Assembly (NCBI RefSeq): GCF_902167705.1 | Contig: NZ_CABHMZ010000022.1 | Location: 18,623 to 82,622 of the forward strand | Reading direction: 5' to 3' | DNA from: Streptococcus constellatus | GTDB taxonomy: Bacteria; Bacillota; Bacilli; Lactobacillales; Streptococcaceae | Length of the DNA stretch: 64,000 bases | Part shown: positions 43,375 through 54,360 of the stretch, in pieces | Numbering within the stretch: position 1 is the stretch's first letter | Layout: every line of letters starts with the position of its first letter | Made by a program: the position numbers and the translations under genes | Notes under the pieces: model-generated | Databases searched by the model: none | Told to the model about the DNA's origin: nothing | What the model saw: the letters and a program-made list of their open reading frames with translations, nothing else

Positions 43375-44724
43375 ATGAAAATTATTGTCGTTGGTGGCGG
43401 TAAAGTCGGAGCTGCTCTCTGTCGTTCACTTGTGGCTGAAAAACATGATGTGATTCTCATTGAGCAAAACGAGTCTGTACTCAATCGGATCACAAAACGC
43501 TATGATATTATGGGCATTGTCGGTAACGGTGCTAATTTTAAAATCTTAGAGCAGGCTGATGTAGAGCAGTGTGATATTTTCATTGCCATGACAGAACATG
43601 ACGAAGTCAATATGGTGTCGGCTGTGCTGGCTAAAAAAATGGGGGCGAAAGAAACGATTGTTCGCGCTCGTAATCCAGAATATTCAAATTCTTATTTTAA
43701 AGAAAAAAACATTCTTGGTTTTTCACTCATTGTCAATCCTGAGCTACTAGCAGCACGCTACATTGCAAATATCATCGAATTTCCTAACGCACTTTCTGTG
43801 GAGCATTTTGCTAATGGACGTGTCAGTTTAATGGCATTCAAGGTCAAACAAAATAGCAATCTGTGTCAGATGACTTTATCTCAATTTCGAAAGAAATTTG
43901 GAAATGTCTTGATTTGTGCTATTGAACGTGACAATCAATTACTCATCCCAGACGGTGAAATCATCATTTTGCAGAATGATATTATCTATGTCACTGGAAA
44001 TCGAGTTGATGTTATTCTTTTCCATAATTTCGTCCGACCAAAAGTTATAAAAAGTTTGATGCTCATTGGAGCAGGAAAGATTGCTTACTACCTGCTCAAT
44101 ATCCTAAAAAATAGCAAAATCAAACTGAAAGTGATTGAAATCAATTCAAAACACGCTGAATGGTTTAGTCAAGAATTTCCGCATTTGCACATTGTTCAAG
44201 GTGACGGTACTGCAAAAGACATTCTACTAGAAGAAAGCGCTCAACACTATGATGCAGTCGCTACCCTGACTGGTGTAGACGAAGAAAATATCATTTCTTC
44301 TATGTTCCTTGAAAGCATGGGCGTTCAAAAAAATATCACGAAAGTCAATCGGACTAGCTTACTTGAAATCATTGACAGTCAGGAATTTTCAAGTATTGTA
44401 ACGCCAAAGAGAATTGCAGTAGATACGATTATGCACTTTGTCCGCGGACGTGTGAATGCCCAATATTCTGATTTACAAGCTATGCACCACTTAGCTAATG
44501 GACAACTTGAAACTCTGCAATTTCAAATCAAGGAAGAAAATAAAATGACTGGAAGACCACTTTCTAGTCTGAAACTAAAAAAAGGTGTCTTGATTGCAGC
44601 CATTATCCGAAATGGAAAACCTATTTTCCCAACGGGTGAGGATCATATTCAAATCGGTGACCAAATCGTCGTCACAACCTTGATCCAAAATATCACACAA
44701 ATCTATGATTTATTAGAGAGGTAA
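43375..44724 (+). CDS. trkA: Trk potassium system regulatory subunit TrkA
   Basis: 449 residues with two repeats of Rossmann NAD-binding plus RCK-C: GGGKVGAALCRSL at 7-19 with IEQNES, and IGAGKIAYYLLNIL near 227-240. It gates TrkH in response to nucleotides and possibly c-di-AMP. A strong ribosome site (GGGAGG) precedes the ATG. It is 4 bp from trkH. Confidence 0.95.
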   Translation: MKIIVVGGGKVGAALCRSLVAEKHDVILIEQNESVLNRITKRYDIMGIVGNGANFKILEQADVEQCDIFIAMTEHDEVNMVSAVLAKKMGAKETIVRARNPEYSNSYFKEKNILGFSLIVNPELLAARYIANIIEFPNALSVEHFANGRVSLMAFKVKQNSNLCQMTLSQFRKKFGNVLICAIERDNQLLIPDGEIIILQNDIIYVTGNRVDVILFHNFVRPKVIKSLMLIGAGKIAYYLLNILKNSKIKLKVIEINSKHAEWFSQEFPHLHIVQGDGTAKDILLEESAQHYDAVATLTGVDEENIISSMFLESMGVQKNITKVNRTSLLEIIDSQEFSSIVTPKRIAVDTIMHFVRGRVNAQYSDLQAMHHLANGQLETLQFQIKEENKMTGRPLSSLKLKKGVLIAAIIRNGKPIFPTGEDHIQIGDQIVVTTLIQNITQIYDLLER

Positions 44725-44727
44725 GCC

Positions 44728-46167
44728 ATGAATAGAAGTATGATTCGTTTCCTCCTCTCAAAGCTGTTAATCATTGAAGCTGGACTGCTTCTGATTCCGC
44801 TCATTGTGGCTTTCATCTATCACGAGCCTCATCAAAATTTGCTCTCCATTAGCGCCACAATTGGAATTCTCTTGGTAGTCGGACTTTTAGGCAGTTCTTT
44901 TAAGCCCCAAAATCATCACATTTATGCCAAAGAAGGAGTTTTGATTGTCGCCTTATGCTGGATACTTTGGTCCTTCTTTGGGGCACTTCCTTTTGTTTTT
45001 TCAAGACAAATTCCTCATCTCATCGATGCTTTCTTTGAGGTCAGCTCAGGCTTTACAACAACTGGCGCTTCCATTTTACCGGATGTCTCTGTCTTATCAC
45101 ATTCTCTGCTCTTTTGGCGTAGTTTTACCCACTTAATCGGAGGTATGGGAGTGCTCGTCTTTGCTCTTGCTATCATGGAAAATAATAAAAATAGCCATTT
45201 GGAAGTGATGCGAGCAGAAGTCCCTGGTCCTGTCTTTGGTAAAGTTGTTTCTAAGTTAAAGGACACTGCACAAATTCTCTATTTGCTGTATTTAGCACTC
45301 TTCGCTATTTTTGTAATCATCTACTACCTCGCAGGCATGCCTTTATTTGATAGCTTTATCATTGCCATGGGAACAGCTGGCACAGGAGGATTTAGTGTCT
45401 ACAATGACGGAATTGCGCATTATCACAGTTCATTGATTACTTATTTAGTGAGCTTTGGCGTTCTCATCTTTGGTGTGAATTTTAATCTTTACTATTTTCT
45501 ACTGCTAAGAAAATTCAAAACCTTTTTTGGTGATGAAGAACTGCGGACCTATCTCATTATTGTCGCATCTGCAACGATTTTCATCTGTCTCAATGTTTTT
45601 CATATTTATCAAAACCTTTCTCAGACCTTGGAAATCTCTCTTTTTCAAGTATCTAACATTATCACCACCACTGGTTTTGGTTTTGGTGATATTACCTCTT
45701 GGCCGCTCTTTTCTCAGTTTATTCTCCTCATTCTCATGTGTATAGGAGGTTCTGCTGGCTCTACGGCTGGAGGTTTAAAAGTTGTTCGTTGCTTAATGCT
45801 GGTTCGCATTGCTAAAAATCAAGTATTGTCCACCCTCTCACCAAAGCGTGTACTGACCCTACATGTCAACCATAGTGTGATTGACAAAGATACACAACAT
45901 AAAATCTTAAAATACCTCGTGCTTTATACGATGATTATTATCTGCCTCATCTTTATCGTCAGTTTAGATAATAATAACTTGATGACAGTCGTCAGTGCTG
46001 TTCTTAGCTGTTTCAACAACATTGGTCCAATGCTAGGAACAACAGACAGCTTTGCAATCTTTGGTCCCATCTCCAAACTCATACTCTCTCTTGCCATGAT
46101 TGCAGGGCGTTTAGAAATTTACCCAATGATTCTGCTTTTTATGCCACAGACGTGGTCCAAACGATAA
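44728..46167 (+). CDS. trkH: Trk potassium uptake protein TrkH
   Basis: 479 residues, about ten spans with four pore repeats. Selectivity-filter glycines are in TTTGASI, TAGTGGFS, TTTGFGF and NNIGPMLG. It is the K+-conducting subunit and works with TrkA. Confidence 0.95.
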   Translation: MNRSMIRFLLSKLLIIEAGLLLIPLIVAFIYHEPHQNLLSISATIGILLVVGLLGSSFKPQNHHIYAKEGVLIVALCWILWSFFGALPFVFSRQIPHLIDAFFEVSSGFTTTGASILPDVSVLSHSLLFWRSFTHLIGGMGVLVFALAIMENNKNSHLEVMRAEVPGPVFGKVVSKLKDTAQILYLLYLALFAIFVIIYYLAGMPLFDSFIIAMGTAGTGGFSVYNDGIAHYHSSLITYLVSFGVLIFGVNFNLYYFLLLRKFKTFFGDEELRTYLIIVASATIFICLNVFHIYQNLSQTLEISLFQVSNIITTTGFGFGDITSWPLFSQFILLILMCIGGSAGSTAGGLKVVRCLMLVRIAKNQVLSTLSPKRVLTLHVNHSVIDKDTQHKILKYLVLYTMIIICLIFIVSLDNNNLMTVVSAVLSCFNNIGPMLGTTDSFAIFGPISKLILSLAMIAGRLEIYPMILLFMPQTWSKR

Positions 46168-46180
46168 ATAGGTCAAATAA

Positions 46181-46210
46181 AAACTCGCTAGTCAACAGTC
46201 TAGTGAGTTT
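46181..46210. terminator. Bidirectional terminator between trkH and yidD
   Basis: AAACTCGCTAG (46181-46191) pairs with CTAGTGAGTTT (46200-46210); the yidD stop codon lies in the stem. Confidence 0.7.
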
Positions 46211-46454
46211 CTTTGTTTTCTGAATGATTGCGTTTCAGGCTAAAAACATCTGGTACAGGATCATCTCCTCCTTCTGCCCAAGGATGACAACGTAAAATAC
46301 GTGCAATTCCTATCAACAATCCCTTGGCACCATGCTTTTCAATCGCTTGAATCATATAGTTTGAGCAAGTCGGTTGATAGCGACAAGAAGGTGGAAAAGC
46401 CGGTGAGATAAATTTTTGATAAAAACGAATCAGTCCGATAAGGATTTTTTTCAT
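46200..46454 (-). CDS. yidD: Membrane protein insertion efficiency factor YidD
   Basis: 84 residues. [33 protein letters not shown] and [14 protein letters not shown] are the invariant YidD motifs, with the Cys cluster. It overlaps rluB by one base. Confidence 0.95.
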   Translation of the reverse strand: MKKILIGLIRFYQKFISPAFPPSCRYQPTCSNYMIQAIEKHGAKGLLIGIARILRCHPWAEGGDDPVPDVFSLKRNHSENKETH

Positions 46455-47179
46455 TATTTTTTCTTCGTAACAGCTAGGTTATGCAACTGGCTGACCTCTT
46501 TTTTATTAAGACGGCGAGCTTCACCCGGACGAAGTCCAGTTAAATTCAGATGACCGAATTGCGTACGAGAAAGTTTATCTACTTGCAGGCCAACAGCTTC
46601 AAACATCTTTTTCACTTGGTGATTTCGCCCTTCATGGATAGTCAACTGGACAACCGAACGATTCTTAACTGGATCTACTTTCAGAATTTCGTAAACAGCT
46701 GGTTTGGTTTTTTTACCATCAATTTCTACACCCTTTGTTAAAGGTCGAAGGACTTCTTTATCAGCCACCCCCTTGACACGAGCCACATAGACCTTATCAA
46801 TTTCATTTCGCGGATGAATCATCTCATCTGTAAAATCACCATCGTTGGTTAAAATCAACACCCCAGATGTATCCCAATCAAGCCTACCAACTGGATATAT
46901 CCGCTCTGTGACATTTGGCAACAAATCCACTACCGTTGGACGGCCTTTGTCATCTGTCACACTGGAAATGACACCGCGTGGCTTATTTAAGAGATAGTAC
47001 ACTTTTTCCTCATTGTAAATGGGCTGACCACTTACCTCAACACGATCACCCGACTTAATTGTCGTTGCCAACTCACGAACAACTTGTCCATTCACAGTAA
47101 CAAGACCTTGTTTTATCAATTCTTCCGCTTTTCTTCGGCTCGCAATCCCAGCATGGGCAATGTATTTATTGATTCTCAT
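46454..47179 (-). CDS. rluB: rRNA pseudouridine synthase RluB-like
   Basis: 241 residues: S4 domain ([22 protein letters not shown]) then the RsuA catalytic core with [19 protein letters not shown] (catalytic Asp) and [14 protein letters not shown]. It modifies 23S rRNA. It overlaps scpB by 14 bp. Confidence 0.95.
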   Translation of the reverse strand: MRINKYIAHAGIASRRKAEELIKQGLVTVNGQVVRELATTIKSGDRVEVSGQPIYNEEKVYYLLNKPRGVISSVTDDKGRPTVVDLLPNVTERIYPVGRLDWDTSGVLILTNDGDFTDEMIHPRNEIDKVYVARVKGVADKEVLRPLTKGVEIDGKKTKPAVYEILKVDPVKNRSVVQLTIHEGRNHQVKKMFEAVGLQVDKLSRTQFGHLNLTGLRPGEARRLNKKEVSQLHNLAVTKKK

Positions 47180-47732
47180 CTTCTATCCTTTCAGCAAACA
47201 ATTGACTTTCCTCAGCTATTAGCTCTGTTTCTTCCACTACTGGCAATTCATCTAGGCTATTGATTCCCATATAGTCCAAAAAATAATCGGTCGTCACATA
47301 AAGATTTGGTCGACCAAGCACTTCTTTTTTCCCATTTTCACGAATCAAATCAAAAATCTGTAACTTAGAAATCGCACCACTAGAATTGACCCCACGAATC
47401 TCATCTACTTCAATCCTCGTAATGGGCTGCTTATAAGCAATAATGGATAGGGTTTCCAAGGCAGCCCTTGATAAACTTTGATTGATTGGTGCCTTTGAAT
47501 ATTCTCGCAAAAGTTCAGCAAAATCTTGCTTGGTAACAATTTTATAAGTATTCGATGTCTCTAACAAGGCAAGACTCGAATCTTCATCTTTTTGATACTT
47601 TTCTGCCAATTTCTCCAAACTCTGTATCACACCTGTCGGAGGTATAGAGAGGAGCTCTGCTATTTGACGGACACGCAAGCCGTCTTCGCCCGCTACAAAG
47701 AGCAGGGCTTCAATCTCTGCTAACTTACTCAT
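47166..47732 (-). CDS. scpB: Segregation and condensation protein ScpB
   Basis: 188 residues with two winged-helix domains: [24 protein letters not shown], and [25 protein letters not shown] with [15 protein letters not shown]. It forms the SMC condensin with ScpA. It overlaps scpA by 8 bp. Confidence 0.97.
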   Translation of the reverse strand: MSKLAEIEALLFVAGEDGLRVRQIAELLSIPPTGVIQSLEKLAEKYQKDEDSSLALLETSNTYKIVTKQDFAELLREYSKAPINQSLSRAALETLSIIAYKQPITRIEVDEIRGVNSSGAISKLQIFDLIRENGKKEVLGRPNLYVTTDYFLDYMGINSLDELPVVEETELIAEESQLFAERIEDENQ

Positions 47733-48435
47733 TTCTTTTTCCTATTAGATAAATATTCCCAAAATTTTCTTCTTGTATCACTTGAATTTCCTGAACTTTT
47801 ACTAATTCCAATGTCGCTAAAAATAAGGTAATGACTTCGTTCATATCTTTTGTTTCTAAAAAAATAGCTTGCAAAGCAATTTTTTCCTGAGCATGACAAC
47901 GTTCACGTATCACATCCATCATATCTTCGATTTTATATTCATCTTTGACAATCGTTGTATGACTTTGAGCAAATTCTTCTCTTTTTTGCGTCATCAATTT
48001 TGAAAAGGCCAAAAATAAATCAATCGTTGTCTTATCATGGAGCAATGTTGCATCTTCATACACCAATTCAATTTTAGGTTTGGAATAGTAAAGAGCTCGT
48101 TCTTCATGTTGTTCAGCCATTTTCTCACCTAACAATTTGAATTTCCGATATTCTTCAATTTGAGAGAGCAAATCTTGCTCCAAATCCTCTTCAGTTTCTA
48201 AGCTATCAGCTACTTTTGGCAAGAGTTTTCGGCTTTTAATCAACATGAGCTGACTCGCCATTACCATGTATTCTCCCATCACTTCTAACTTCATAGCCTG
48301 AAGCGTCGCTACATAAGCCAGATATTGCTCAATGACCTCTGTAATCGGCACATCATAGATATCCATTTGGTATCTTGACACCAAATGAAGCAATAAGTCC
48401 AATGGGCCTTCAAAATCTTTAATTTTTATGTCCAT
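47725..48435 (-). CDS. scpA: Segregation and condensation protein ScpA
   Basis: 236 residues. [25 protein letters not shown] is the kleisin N-terminal signature, and [23 protein letters not shown] is the C-terminal winged helix that binds the SMC head. It overlaps xerD-like by 1 bp. Confidence 0.97.
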   Translation of the reverse strand: MDIKIKDFEGPLDLLLHLVSRYQMDIYDVPITEVIEQYLAYVATLQAMKLEVMGEYMVMASQLMLIKSRKLLPKVADSLETEEDLEQDLLSQIEEYRKFKLLGEKMAEQHEERALYYSKPKIELVYEDATLLHDKTTIDLFLAFSKLMTQKREEFAQSHTTIVKDEYKIEDMMDVIRERCHAQEKIALQAIFLETKDMNEVITLFLATLELVKVQEIQVIQEENFGNIYLIGKRNE

Positions 48436-49166
48436 TATCTGTATTTTTCCAATGTCATCATTGTTTTCAAGCCTAAATTGCGCGCAATTTCATATATTTC
48501 TACGCCTTTTTCTCGCTGGCGTAAAATATATTGCTCCCGCAAACTCTGAGCTGATAAAGCAGCTTGATTTTTTTCAATCAAAAAAGCTTCTAATTGACGA
48601 AAGCCCCATTGGCGCGAATAGGTTTTTCCATTCTTTTCTAACAAGTAAGTTCCTTCTAGAGTTGTTTCCAATTCTCCAATCAATTGGTCTGGAATGGACA
48701 CAATGCGCTTTTGACCTGCTTTCTCAATGCGAATAATCTGAAAATCCAGATTGACATCTGCTACTTTCAACTGCAAAATTTCGCTTGGTAAAAGCCCCAT
48801 TTCTAAAATGAGAAGCGCAATCAAGCGACCGTTGTATTGATTTGTATCTGCATAAAAATCAGACAAATCCAAAATTTCCGCATCATGTTCTTTCGGAATA
48901 CCAACTTTTGGCAACTCCAAACGATAAAAATCTGAAATCAATCGTTGCTTGTATAAATAATGCAAAAATTGATTGATAGCAGATAATTTTCGTTTCTGAA
49001 CAGAAGGTTTAAAGTCAGCAATAGAAGCCTGATAAATTCGCAGATTGGTCTCTGTAATTTTTGCATGGGTCACATCTACGAACTGCTCCAAATCATAAAA
49101 ATAAGCTGTTTTTGAATTGTCAGATAAATTTTTTCCTTCTAAAAAGGTTGTTATTTCTTCTTTCAT
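48435..49166 (-). CDS. XerD-like protein without recombinase active site
   Basis: 243 residues with the tyrosine-recombinase fold. The catalytic Arg position reads [10 protein letters not shown] (residues 122-130: Pro instead of Arg), and the HxxR box reads SLREQ with Ser for His; only the terminal Tyr (EKYR) remains. Streptococci use XerS at dif, so this is the known non-catalytic XerD-like gene of the scp cluster. It overlaps cbpB by 4 bp. Confidence 0.85.
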   Translation of the reverse strand: MKEEITTFLEGKNLSDNSKTAYFYDLEQFVDVTHAKITETNLRIYQASIADFKPSVQKRKLSAINQFLHYLYKQRLISDFYRLELPKVGIPKEHDAEILDLSDFYADTNQYNGRLIALLILEMGLLPSEILQLKVADVNLDFQIIRIEKAGQKRIVSIPDQLIGELETTLEGTYLLEKNGKTYSRQWGFRQLEAFLIEKNQAALSAQSLREQYILRQREKGVEIYEIARNLGLKTMMTLEKYR

Positions 49167-49624
49167 TTTGGATGAATCTCGTATTCATTCGCAAAGCTAT
49201 GCAAAAGAGCATTAACTGCTTTTAGGATAGATTTGCGTGTAATAATTCCTTGAAATGTATTGTCCCGATCAACAACTGGCAAGAATGACTCATCTACTAA
49301 CTTATGCAGCACTTCTGTCAATGTAAAATCTGGACCAACTGTCAAATCATCTTTTTTTGCCATGTGCACAATATCGGTTGTCATAAATTCCTCATCAGGA
49401 ATTTCGTGCTGCATCTGATAAGACAAGATATCTGTTAGCGAAATGGTGCCAACAAACTTTTTCTGATCTGTCACCACGGGTACTCGTGAGTAGGTCATCT
49501 GACTTAACAACAAAATAGCATGATCAGCATTGTGAGTATCGATCAAAACAGCCAAGTTTTCTGCCGGTGTTAAAAAAGTATCTTCTTGCTGTAAAAGAAA
49601 GTCTTCAAATTCTTTGGCAATCAT
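49163..49624 (-). CDS. cbpB: CBS-domain protein CbpB
   Basis: 153 residues: two CBS motifs (LLSQMTYSRVPVVTDQKKFVGTISLTDIL; VDESFLPVVDRDNTFQGIITRKSIL). Family members bind c-di-AMP and report K+ or stringent-response state. Start and stop overlap both neighbours. Confidence 0.85.
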   Translation of the reverse strand: MIAKEFEDFLLQQEDTFLTPAENLAVLIDTHNADHAILLLSQMTYSRVPVVTDQKKFVGTISLTDILSYQMQHEIPDEEFMTTDIVHMAKKDDLTVGPDFTLTEVLHKLVDESFLPVVDRDNTFQGIITRKSILKAVNALLHSFANEYEIHPK

Positions 49625-50142
49625 CGAGTAAACTCCTTTGATAGGCGAGAATACAGTTCGTGTTGGCGCGTATAATAGTCCACTTGAAATGCATCATCAC
49701 TAATCTCTACCTTAGCATAAAGTCGCTCATTGATAACACCGCGCGGTTGGCTGATAGAGCCTGGATTTAAAAAGAGTGTTTTTCCTTCCATCCACGCATC
49801 TGGAATATGTAAATGCCCATACAAACAAATATCTGCATTTACCTCTTGTGCCCAGAGGTCCAATTTTTGAAAACCAAAATTGATCTGTTGAAGATGTCCG
49901 TGAGTTTGCGCAATAATGGTGCCGTTTAAGTCTGTCACTAAGCGATCTGGATAACCATCATAGAAATCCATGTTCCCAGCTACAACGTAAATCCCTTGCC
50001 ACACTTCATCATCACTAGGCAACTCAGAATCGCCATTATGAAAAATAGCATCGACTTTTCCAAGATAACGTGCCTTTATCTCTTCTACAATAGCTCGATC
50101 GCCATGAGAATCACTCATTACGATGATTGTTTGTTTTGCCAT
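49621..50142 (-). CDS. YfcE/MJ0936-type phosphodiesterase
   Basis: 173 residues: MSDSHGD near 9-15, [23 protein letters not shown] and YGHLHIP. It is a metal-dependent phosphodiesterase of the calcineurin fold. It starts 25 bp inside the end of rdgB. Confidence 0.88.
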   Translation of the reverse strand: MAKQTIIVMSDSHGDRAIVEEIKARYLGKVDAIFHNGDSELPSDDEVWQGIYVVAGNMDFYDGYPDRLVTDLNGTIIAQTHGHLQQINFGFQKLDLWAQEVNADICLYGHLHIPDAWMEGKTLFLNPGSISQPRGVINERLYAKVEISDDAFQVDYYTRQHELYSRLSKEFTR

Positions 50143-51104
50143 GCTGGAAATACCTCCACTAATTTTTGAACTGCTTGAGCTCGATGTGATTGAGCATTCT
50201 TTTCTTCCATTGTTAATTCAGCAGATGTTTTGCCTGTCTCCCCTACTAAAAATAGCGGGTCATAGCCAAATCCATTTTCACCTTTTGGCTCAAAATTGAT
50301 ATAGCCTGGCCAGTCAGCCTCCACGACTAGACTTTCTTTGTCAGGACTTGCCACCACAAGAGTTGTATGAAACTGAGCTGAGCGGTCTTTCAACTCAAAA
50401 ACCATTGCCAATTCATGCAGCAATTTTGCATTATTCTCTAAGTCTGTTGCATCACTTCCTGCAAAGCGAGCAGACCAAACTCCAGGCAAACCGCCTAGTG
50501 CATCCACTTTTAAGCCTGAATCATCCGCCAAGACCATTTTCCCAGTCAGTTTTGAAATAGTCTCCGCTTTCAAACGAGCATTCTCTTCAAAAGTCATTCC
50601 AGTTTCTGCGACCTCTGGTAAATCAGGATAGTCATTCAGGTTTTCAATTTTGTAGCCTAATTTTTCAAAGATCTTGCGGAACTCAGCAGTTTTCCCCTCA
50701 TTACGAGTGGCAATTAAAATCGTATCTCCGACTGTCAAATTTGACAAATCTTGCTGAGAAAAGAAATTATTCAACTGAACTCCTTTTTCGGGCAAATGCA
50801 CTAAAGCTAACCGTCCCTTTTCCGTAATCAGAATAGCGCCCTTGTGAAATTGTGCCTGAAACTGTGAATCTTGATTCTCATTGATTATTTGCAGGACAAA
50901 TTGAACAAAAGACATCATGGAGTTATATTGAATCACTGCAACAGAAAAAGACTGCTCTTCAACTACTAATTGACGGAGCTCTTCTTCCATGCGACTCAAT
51001 TCCTCTGAAACGACGTCTTTAAAATAGAATCCACCGCCATAGGAAGACCATTCTCCAACGTACCAATCTTGAGCATCTTTATACTCATAAATTTTATTGC
51101 TCAT
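50118..51104 (-). CDS. rdgB: RdgB-type XTP/dITP pyrophosphatase with N-terminal extension
   Basis: 328 residues from ATG 51104; the ATG overlaps the racE TGA. The HAM1 core starts near residue 128 ([18 protein letters not shown]), with [25 protein letters not shown] and GFGYDPLF. It cleaves non-canonical triphosphates. The first ~125 residues ([20 protein letters not shown]...) form an extra domain of unknown role, as in other streptococcal homologs. Confidence 0.92.
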   Translation of the reverse strand: MSNKIYEYKDAQDWYVGEWSSYGGGFYFKDVVSEELSRMEEELRQLVVEEQSFSVAVIQYNSMMSFVQFVLQIINENQDSQFQAQFHKGAILITEKGRLALVHLPEKGVQLNNFFSQQDLSNLTVGDTILIATRNEGKTAEFRKIFEKLGYKIENLNDYPDLPEVAETGMTFEENARLKAETISKLTGKMVLADDSGLKVDALGGLPGVWSARFAGSDATDLENNAKLLHELAMVFELKDRSAQFHTTLVVASPDKESLVVEADWPGYINFEPKGENGFGYDPLFLVGETGKTSAELTMEEKNAQSHRAQAVQKLVEVFPAWQNKQSS

Positions 51105-51895
51105 AATGTTACATGCTCCACATTTATTTCTTTGTTTAACCACGTTTCTGCAATTTCAGCAAAACTTTTCGCATTTGCTGTTGTAAAAAAGCGGTGCTGA
51201 AGATGTTTTTCTTCTCTGCTGTGATTGATTTCAAAGTAGTTTAGTAAGACAGAAATATCCCGCACACATTCTGCTCCACTGTCAATCAATTTCACAGTCG
51301 GTCCCATTACATTTTGAATGATTGGTTTTAGCAAAGGATAATGCGTACAGCCTAGCACTAAAGTATCTACCTTGCCTTTTAAAGGCATCAAGCTTTCATA
51401 GACCACTTTTTTCGTAATGCTAGACGACAGCTCGTTAGACTCTACCAGTGGTACAAACTTGGGACAAGAAAGACTTGTCACCTCCACTTCCGGTAAGAGA
51501 CGCTCAATTTTCTGACGATAAATATCTGATTGAATCGTCATGGGCGTTCCAATAATGCCAATCGTTCCATGTTGAGATGCTTTGATTGCCGCACTAGCTC
51601 CTGGTAAAATCACTCCTAAAACTGGAATATCCAATTTTTCTTTGATTTCTTCCCAAACCACAGCAGTAGCTGTATTGCAGGCAAGAACAATCATTTTGAC
51701 ATTTTTTGTTAAAAGAAATCGCACTAGTTGCCATGTGTATTCGCGAATCTGCTCAGCAGGTCGAGGGCCATAAGGCGCACGTGCAGAATCACCAATATAA
51801 ATTACTTCCTCATGTGGAAGCTGCCGCATCAATTCGCGAACAACTGTCAAACCGCCCACTCCTGAGTCTAAAAAACCAATTGGTCGATTATCCAT
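51101..51895 (-). CDS. racE: Glutamate racemase
   Basis: 264 residues. Catalytic Cys pair in [10 protein letters not shown] and [25 protein letters not shown] at the N-terminus. It makes D-glutamate for peptidoglycan. It is coupled to rdgB through an ATGA overlap. Confidence 0.97.
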   Translation of the reverse strand: MDNRPIGFLDSGVGGLTVVRELMRQLPHEEVIYIGDSARAPYGPRPAEQIREYTWQLVRFLLTKNVKMIVLACNTATAVVWEEIKEKLDIPVLGVILPGASAAIKASQHGTIGIIGTPMTIQSDIYRQKIERLLPEVEVTSLSCPKFVPLVESNELSSSITKKVVYESLMPLKGKVDTLVLGCTHYPLLKPIIQNVMGPTVKLIDSGAECVRDISVLLNYFEINHSREEKHLQHRFFTTANAKSFAEIAETWLNKEINVEHVTL

Positions 51896-51988
51896 AAGTT
51901 CTTCTTTCTAAAGAAGGGACTGGGTGCAAGTCCCAAATCCCCATTCATTTATCTCTTTAAAAATCAATTTTATCGTATATGACAAAGA

Positions 51989-52237
51989 TTATTTTTTCTT
52001 TTTAGCATTTTCAAGTGCTGCTTTTTGTTGATTTTTAATTTGACGATACACTTGTTGTACCTTTGCTTCATTTGGTTTTTGTCCATTTGCAGATAGCATC
52101 GTACGAACAGCATCGATATTCAAACGTGGATTGTCTGCAAATTCTTTTTCAATTTGTTTGCGGACAAGGTACATGCCAGCGAACATGCCACCAAAAAAAG
52201 CAAGAATAATCAACAAAATAGCTAATAGTAAATTCAT
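51989..52237 (-). CDS. YneF family (UPF0154) membrane protein
   Basis: 82 residues: an N-terminal transmembrane helix (3-23, [11 protein letters not shown]), then a basic helix ([35 protein letters not shown]) that defines UPF0154. Function unknown. Confidence 0.92.
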   Translation of the reverse strand: MNLLLAILLIILAFFGGMFAGMYLVRKQIEKEFADNPRLNIDAVRTMLSANGQKPNEAKVQQVYRQIKNQQKAALENAKKKK

Positions 52238-52291
52238 AAATATGTAATCCTCTTTTCCCTTTTTACATCTTCTTATTATATCAAAAATTGT

Positions 52292-53542
52292 CTATTTTTC
52301 AAAATCAAAGCCATACAAAGTTGCGAAGTAATCCTCCGGTATTTCAGCACGCCGAATCATTCGTACACCGTCGTCTTCTTCCAGTAAAATTTCAGCTGAA
52401 CGAAGTTTGGCATTGTACTGATAGCCCATTGAAAAACCGTGCGCTCCTGTATCGTGAATCACCAAGGTATCTCCAATATTGGTAATCGGCAGTTCGCGCT
52501 GAATGGCAAATTTATCATTGTTTTCACAAAGACTGCCTACCACATCCACTATTTCTGTCTGTCCGTCTGGATGATCTATATTTGTAATATGGTGATAAGC
52601 TCCATACATAGCTGGGCGCAGCAGGTTCACTGCTGAAGCATCTACACCAATGTAAGTGCGATAAGTCTTCTTTTTATGCAATACTTTCGTCACCAATAAT
52701 CCATGAGGGGCCAGCATAAAACGTCCCAGTTCCGTAAAAATTTTAACCTTTCCTAAGCCTGCAGGTGTTAAAATTTCCTCATAAACTCGACGAACCCCTT
52801 GTCCAATCGCTAAAATGTCATTTGCTTTTTCTTCTGGACGATAAGGAACGCCTACTCCGCCTGAAAGATTGATAAAATCCAAGTCCACATTGGTCTCAGC
52901 CACAACCTCAACGGCTAATTCAAATAGCTGACGGGCTAATTCAGGATAATAATCATTCGTAACAGTATTAGAAGCCAGCAAGGCATGTATGCCAAATTTT
53001 TTAGCTCCTAATTTTTTTAAATCTTTAAATGCTTGGATGAGTTGTTCTTTGGTCATCCCGAATTTGGCTTCTTCTGGAGAATCCATAATATCTGTTCCCA
53101 ACTCAAATACACCGCCTGGGTTATAGCGGCAAGAAATAATTTCTGGGATTCCTGCCACTTCCTGTAAAAATGCAACATCTTCATAAGCATCAAGATTGAT
53201 AGTAGCTCCCAATTCACGCGCAAATTTCATTTCTTCTGCGGGCGTATCATTGGACGAAAACATCATGTCATTTCCTGAAAAGCCTACTTTTTGACTCATC
53301 AAAAGTTCTACATAGCTGGCGCAATCTACTCCACAGCCTTCTTCTTTCAAGATTTTCAAAATAGTCGGATTCGGAGTTGCCTTCACTGCAAAATATTCTT
53401 TAAACCCCCGATTCCAAGAAAAGGCTTCCTGAAGCGCACGAGCTGTTGCCCGAATTCCCTTTTCATCATATAAATGAAATGGTGTTGGAAATTGAGCTGT
53501 GATTTCAGCTAATTTTTCACGACTGATATAAAGTTCTTTCAT
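52292..53542 (-). CDS. lysA: Diaminopimelate decarboxylase
   Basis: 416 residues from ATG 53542. PLP lysine in EYFAVKATPNP, active-site HALLASNTV, GGVGVPYRPE and the catalytic Cys in VGSLCENND. It converts meso-DAP to lysine. It stands alone with no visible lysine riboswitch. Confidence 0.95.
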   Translation of the reverse strand: MKELYISREKLAEITAQFPTPFHLYDEKGIRATARALQEAFSWNRGFKEYFAVKATPNPTILKILKEEGCGVDCASYVELLMSQKVGFSGNDMMFSSNDTPAEEMKFARELGATINLDAYEDVAFLQEVAGIPEIISCRYNPGGVFELGTDIMDSPEEAKFGMTKEQLIQAFKDLKKLGAKKFGIHALLASNTVTNDYYPELARQLFELAVEVVAETNVDLDFINLSGGVGVPYRPEEKANDILAIGQGVRRVYEEILTPAGLGKVKIFTELGRFMLAPHGLLVTKVLHKKKTYRTYIGVDASAVNLLRPAMYGAYHHITNIDHPDGQTEIVDVVGSLCENNDKFAIQRELPITNIGDTLVIHDTGAHGFSMGYQYNAKLRSAEILLEEDDGVRMIRRAEIPEDYFATLYGFDFEK

Positions 53543-53605
53543 AGCTAGTCTCATACTTTCTCTTGGTTTGCTTTATTATATCATAAAAAGAGAACCATTC
53601 GCCAA

Positions 53606-53639
53606 CAAAAAAGAAGCTGGAAAACAAGTCCAACTTCCA
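53606..53639 (-). terminator. Terminator of the Bax1-like gene
   Basis: Minus-strand RNA GAAGTTGGA...TTCCAGCTTC stem, then U6. Confidence 0.7.
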
Positions 53640-53651
53640 ATATTCTTACGT

Positions 53652-54335
53652 TTAATTATCTCTTCCAAAAATACGAAGAACACTGAGGAAAAGATTGATA
53701 AAGTCAAGGTAAAGATTCAAGGCAAGTGAAATTGCCCAACCAGCTGCCACATTTCCGCCTGATTGCTCATAGACATAGCGGATTCTTTGATTGTCCCAAG
53801 CAATCAAGCCAGAGAAAATAATCACACTAATAATGCTAATGATGAAATCTAGTCCAGAACTTCTAAGGAAAATATTCACCAAACTAGCGATGATAACTCC
53901 AATCAGACCTGCAATAAAGGCTCTACCTAGACCAGAAAGATCTTTTTTGGTAAATTTCCCAATCAATGCCATAGCAAAAAACATCGCTGAAGAAGTAACG
54001 AAGGCTCCTAAAACCGTTGCTTGCGCATAAAGAGCCAACACCAAACTAATCGTAAAGCCATTTAAAGCCGAATAAACTAGAAAAGTTGGTAACGCAGCTG
54101 GATTGTTTTTGGCAGACATACCTGAAGCCACCCAGACAAGAACCAGCTCAGCAAAAATAGCTAAGTAAAAAATCCAACTATTACCTGTCATGACAGATAT
54201 AATCACATTTTGAAAAACGGTCAACATCAGTGCTGAGACAAGGGCAGAAATGCCAATCCCCATTCCGACTAATGAATAAACTTTTGCGTAGAAACTATTG
54301 ATATCACTATTTTCTTGAATAATTGTATTGTTCAT
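53652..54335 (-). CDS. Bax inhibitor-1/YccA family membrane protein
   Basis: 227 residues with seven spans. IIFSGLIAWDNQRIRYVYE near the C-terminus is the conserved charged loop of the family, which contains pH-gated calcium-leak channels. Specific role unknown. Confidence 0.88.
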   Translation of the reverse strand: MNNTIIQENSDINSFYAKVYSLVGMGIGISALVSALMLTVFQNVIISVMTGNSWIFYLAIFAELVLVWVASGMSAKNNPAALPTFLVYSALNGFTISLVLALYAQATVLGAFVTSSAMFFAMALIGKFTKKDLSGLGRAFIAGLIGVIIASLVNIFLRSSGLDFIISIISVIIFSGLIAWDNQRIRYVYEQSGGNVAAGWAISLALNLYLDFINLFLSVLRIFGRDN

Positions 54336-54360
54336 AAGCTCTCTCCTTTATTGTTATCTG

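Noticed and set aside
48435..49166. Active XerD recombinase
   Set aside because: Catalytic Arg and His are substituted, so only the fold is supported.
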